Source: Symbiodinium natans
Lineage: Eukaryota; Sar; Dinophyceae; Suessiales; Symbiodiniaceae
Reading direction: 5' to 3'
DNA length: 64,000 nt
NCBI GenBank assembly: GCA_905221605.1
Contig: CAJNDS010000197.1
Location: 64,001 to 128,000 of the forward strand
The notes beneath the pieces are model-generated. The model did not search any database. It was given only the letters and a program-made list of their open reading frames with translations, and was not told where the DNA came from. The position numbers and the translations under genes were made by a program. This document shows, piece after piece, positions 61,089 to 64,000 of this stretch; within the stretch, counting starts at the first letter, position 1; each line of letters starts with the position of its first letter.

Positions 61089-61325
61089 CACGAAATCATG
61101 GAAAACGTTGGTTTCGCCAATGTTGTTGAAGGATGGAGCTGAAAAACATTGGCAAAACAGACGTTTTCCAAAAAATGAGCACGAAATTCATGGATAACAT
61201 TGGTTTTACCAATGTTTTTGAAGGATTGAGCCGAAAAAAACATCGGTAAAACCAATGTTTTCCAAAACATCCATGTTTTTCAAACCATGTGGCTGGGAGC
61301 ACGGAATTCATGGATAATATATCAA
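61089..61325. repeat. tandem repeat, about 90-120 bp unit with internal inverted repeats
   Basis: Units begin CACGAAATCATGG (61089), CACGAAATTCATGG (61180) and CACGGAATTCATGG (61300). Each contains a small inverted pair around GGTTT...CCAATGTT and AACATTGG...AAAC. Confidence 0.75.
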
Positions 61326-61526
61326 TGTTGTTCAAATTTGTGCAAAGCAGGACCTAGAGAGTATTTTGTCACGTCTCTCGCTCGCAAGCATCAGGACATG
61401 TCGTTCATCGCCCACCAGATGAGAGAAACACATAATGCGGTGTGCTGGATTGTCCATGTTAGTGCTTTTGTCACGTACAAGAGGGCACTCAGACATAAAA
61501 TCTCACAAAACCTTTTGAAAAAATAC

Positions 61527-61654
61527 GAGAGACTCTTCCCAGGGGTCCGGGTCCCCAACAGAGTCCCCCCAGGAAACCAAAAAAACCAAAAAAACCAAAA
61601 AAACCAATCCTGAGGGACTCTGTTGGGGACCCGGACCCCTGGGAAGAGTCTCTC
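61527..61654. repeat. perfect 41-bp inverted repeat
   Basis: The arms 61527-61567 and 61614-61654 are exact reverse complements over 41 bases, separated by 46 bases containing CCAAAAAAA repeats. A shorter nested pair, CCAATCCTGA (61604-61613) and TCAGGATTGG (61653-61662), flanks the right arm. The GC-rich arms sit in AT-rich DNA. Confidence 0.95.
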
Positions 61655-61662
61655 AGGATTGG

Positions 61663-61675
61663 TTTTTTTGTTTTT

Positions 61676-61713
<38 letters not shown>

Positions 61714-61765
61714 TTTTTTTTGGTTTTTTTGGTTTTTTTGGGTTTTTTTTTGGTTTTTTGTTTTG
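61663..61765. repeat. poly-T / GGTTTTTTT tract
   Basis: A T run of more than 30 followed by GGTTTTTTT units, complementary in pattern to the CCAAAAAAA spacer of the adjacent inverted repeat. Confidence 0.9.
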
Positions 61766-61859
61766 TGTATTATACCTTTTTGCACAGTTTTTCGTGTTTT
61801 TTAGGTTTTTTGTTTGAAATTTTGCATTTTTTGTTACAAAAAAGTGCACTCCCACAGCG

Positions 61860-63835
61860 TCCCATATTCCTTCTTTAACGGCTCGCCCATTGTTGGGAAC
61901 ATCTCCGAACGGAAGAACACACTACGCTTTATTGAGACTGCCTTCTCGCCATGTTGAAGCACATGGACACCTATTCCCACCTATTGACACCTAAACAGCA
62001 CCCCCTTCAGTAAGCAGCCCTCTATGCCAAAGGCTCGGTGGCCCGCACCTCGCCGCCCTTCACACGAGCTTTTGGTGAGACCACGGCGCGGGCCTCGGGT
62101 TTGTTCGCGGTTTACGAAGGTTTGGCAGACCTTCACGATTTCAGAACGAGAGTTGCCTGGGGTAGGAAGTCAAGGTTCGAGTTTGTAGGGCTCCTTGCCC
62201 CTGAGTCTAGTCTATCAGCCATTCTATGCTCCACTCTTCGTACGCCGAGAATGTGGAACAAAATGCCCACGGGAGCGCCAACATCCTTCGAGCTGTTCAT
62301 GTTAGTCAAGATGCATAGCCACGATACTCGTAATAGTCGGAGTGCTCATAGTGATATGAGTCATAATGCCGGTAATACTAATACTCGAAAAGTGTAGCAC
62401 AGAAATCGTGACCCTGATCTTGGGGCACCCCTACGCTTGCTTACGAACTTCGAGCAAAGCGCTGGTGAGCCGGCTTCGTCCGGAGCCGGAGACTTTAAAT
62501 TCAAGATCCTTCTTAAGCTCCGAAATGTCGAGTTTTGGTATTTAGCGTTTCGGGCTAGGGACAGCGAAGCCAAGTCCGACGTCTATTTTTAAGGATTTTC
62601 GGGTTTAGGGTTTGGGCCCAGTCCTGCTGCAACAAGGGTTTCGGGTTAAACTTCAGGAGTTCCCAAGTCTCCCAGCTCAGGCTGACATTTGGCACCTGAC
62701 GTGCCTACACCTGAGGCGAGGTCCTTAAACCCTAAACCCGGGTTATCTTTGCCTGCTGCGTGCGAGAGTCAGCCACAAAACCCAGGTTATCAGGAACAAA
62801 AGGTGGATGGGATTGTGAAACGGTGAAACGTCAGCGTGAGGACACCAAGCAGAATTCCGGCGTACTGCCCGGGTCCTGGCTACCATGCAGCTTTTCCCCT
62901 TGCCTAGCTAGGCTTGTCAGCAAGTTGGGTTTCCTCAAGTCCATGTGCTTTGACTTGCGACTCGCAGAGCTAAGACATGGGACGCAAGGTGAAGGCATCC
63001 GCTCCCATCAGAATCTTGAGCTACCGACATGCGTACAGCACGGATGCCCAGGCATCAAGTGCGTCATGTCGGTCCTGACGAGCACTGAGCCTGTGAACAT
63101 GCCCCTCGGAATGCAATGTGCGCGACAGCGCTGTGTGCACTGCCTGTTGCAACGGCCATGACGATGGCTCATGGCAAGCCTTGCACAGCAGACGCATCAA
63201 GCCTGGACTACGTAAGCTCTTCCAGAATTTCCCTATTTGGTGCAGAGAGACCGAAGGATCAGTATTGAACCATATTGAACTCCACACAACACCTGACTGC
63301 AAACCCTTCAGTTTGATTGATGCACTGCTTGGAGGGTCTTGCCGGGCATAAAATCAGGCATGCTGCTTCTGAAGAACCACCTTGTCGTAAACCCATCATA
63401 TTAGTCTCCCACCAGCGAACTCCTTGTTGGATCCGTTTCGCTTGGCTTTTGACGAACAAAAGCTTCAACTTTCAGGTTTGCAGACCGTTTGGACATCGTT
63501 CCGCTTTGCGGCCTGAATGGGACGGGTAGGGGCCCAAGATGTTGCAGGATGTTCGGAGTTGTTCTGAATGCTTGGGGGCGACCTCCCACAAAAACACCCA
63601 GCTGCTTCCCCCAAGCCGGTTAGCTCCTTGGCCAGGAGCCAAAAAGAGCTTGATCTTGGATCTGAAAGTTGAAGCACCTCACGTGCGCCGGCACATCTTG
63701 TCAGGTCTCTTGGCTCGGGTTTGGGAGTAGGGTGGAATTGGCTGTGAATTTCATGCGCGCTTCTGATGCCCTTCTTGTTGCACTTGTCATCTTCAACTTT
63801 AGATCTTGACCAACCGCGGGGTTTTAGCAATAAGG
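61860..63835. other. no supported gene
   Basis: Return to ordinary GC content. Single TTTAGGG/CCCTAAA units near 62605 and 62725 and a truncated dispersed-motif copy at 62748-62775. Open frames show no motif. Confidence 0.4.
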
Positions 63836-63945
63836 TGTCAGCAAAGTCGCCGAGCTTTCACAGCGCACTTGGCACCAAACTTGCTTCCGTGTTGGCCAAA
63901 CTGGCTTCCGTGTTTGCGGCGTGGCAAGCACCAGCGGATGCGTAG
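63835..63945 (+). CDS. candidate terminal exon
   Basis: After an AAG acceptor, the frame reads SAKSPSFHSALGTKLASVLA then KLASVFAAWQAPADA and stops at TAG 63943. Amphipathic helical text; no upstream exon was matched and the window ends soon after. Confidence 0.2.
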   Translation: MSAKSPSFHSALGTKLASVLAKLASVFAAWQAPADA

Positions 63946-64000
63946 CAGGACTTGTAGGGCTCAGGATCCGGTTGAGATATGTTGAGATGCCAAGGCAGAC

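Noticed and set aside
61391-61855. Lys-rich and Phe-rich open frames
   Set aside because: Translations of poly-T, CCAAAAAAA repeats and the inverted repeat.

Overview
This looks like nuclear DNA from a dinoflagellate, probably of the Symbiodinium/Polarella type. The evidence is a low gene density, genes cut into very short exons, many introns that read best with a GC rather than GT donor, plant-type TTTAGGG/CCCTAAA repeats scattered inside the sequence, and a degenerate copy of the 3' half of the dinoflagellate spliced leader just upstream of an intronless gene. A run of exactly 100 N inside a CA array shows this is a draft assembly. Almost all coding evidence is on the + strand, as expected for dinoflagellate unidirectional gene blocks. 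No prokaryotic operon, phage, CRISPR or rRNA signal was seen.

Layout. 1-5.2 kb: weak exon-like fragments, a GAA tract and a broken reading frame. 5.4-9.1 kb: a many-exon gene for a polytopic membrane protein with a TIR-like fold whose halves are separated by membrane segments. 12-18 kb: an EF-hand calcium-binding protein gene; one of its introns (about 2.6 kb) contains a complete 599-codon intronless gene preceded by the spliced-leader relic, which is best explained as a retroposed mRNA. 20.4-23 kb and 25.2-26.6 kb: two small unidentified multi-exon genes. 27.0-30.4 kb: a HELQ/POLQ-type superfamily 2 helicase in two or three exons. 30.4-33.7 kb: exons of a low-complexity protein. 39.4-45.0 kb: exons of an SMP plus C2 domain protein (extended-synaptotagmin type, membrane contact sites). 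46.7 kb: a possible tRNA-like SINE. 49-50 kb: a long CA array with the assembly gap. 51-55 kb: ambiguous open frames, some on the minus strand. 56.5-57.2 kb: a long inverted repeat. 59.9-61.9 kb: an AT-rich block made of satellites, tandem repeats and a perfect 41-bp inverted repeat.

Genes do not form an operon. Links between them are structural: shared use of GC donors, interstitial telomere-type repeats inside introns or between genes, and a short dispersed motif (core AGTGTGAGAGTCGAA) that recurs on the + strand. Gene models were assembled by eye from frame continuity and splice phase. Internal exon borders of the EF-hand gene and the helicase are the most reliable; those of the 25 kb and 30 kb genes are only outlines.
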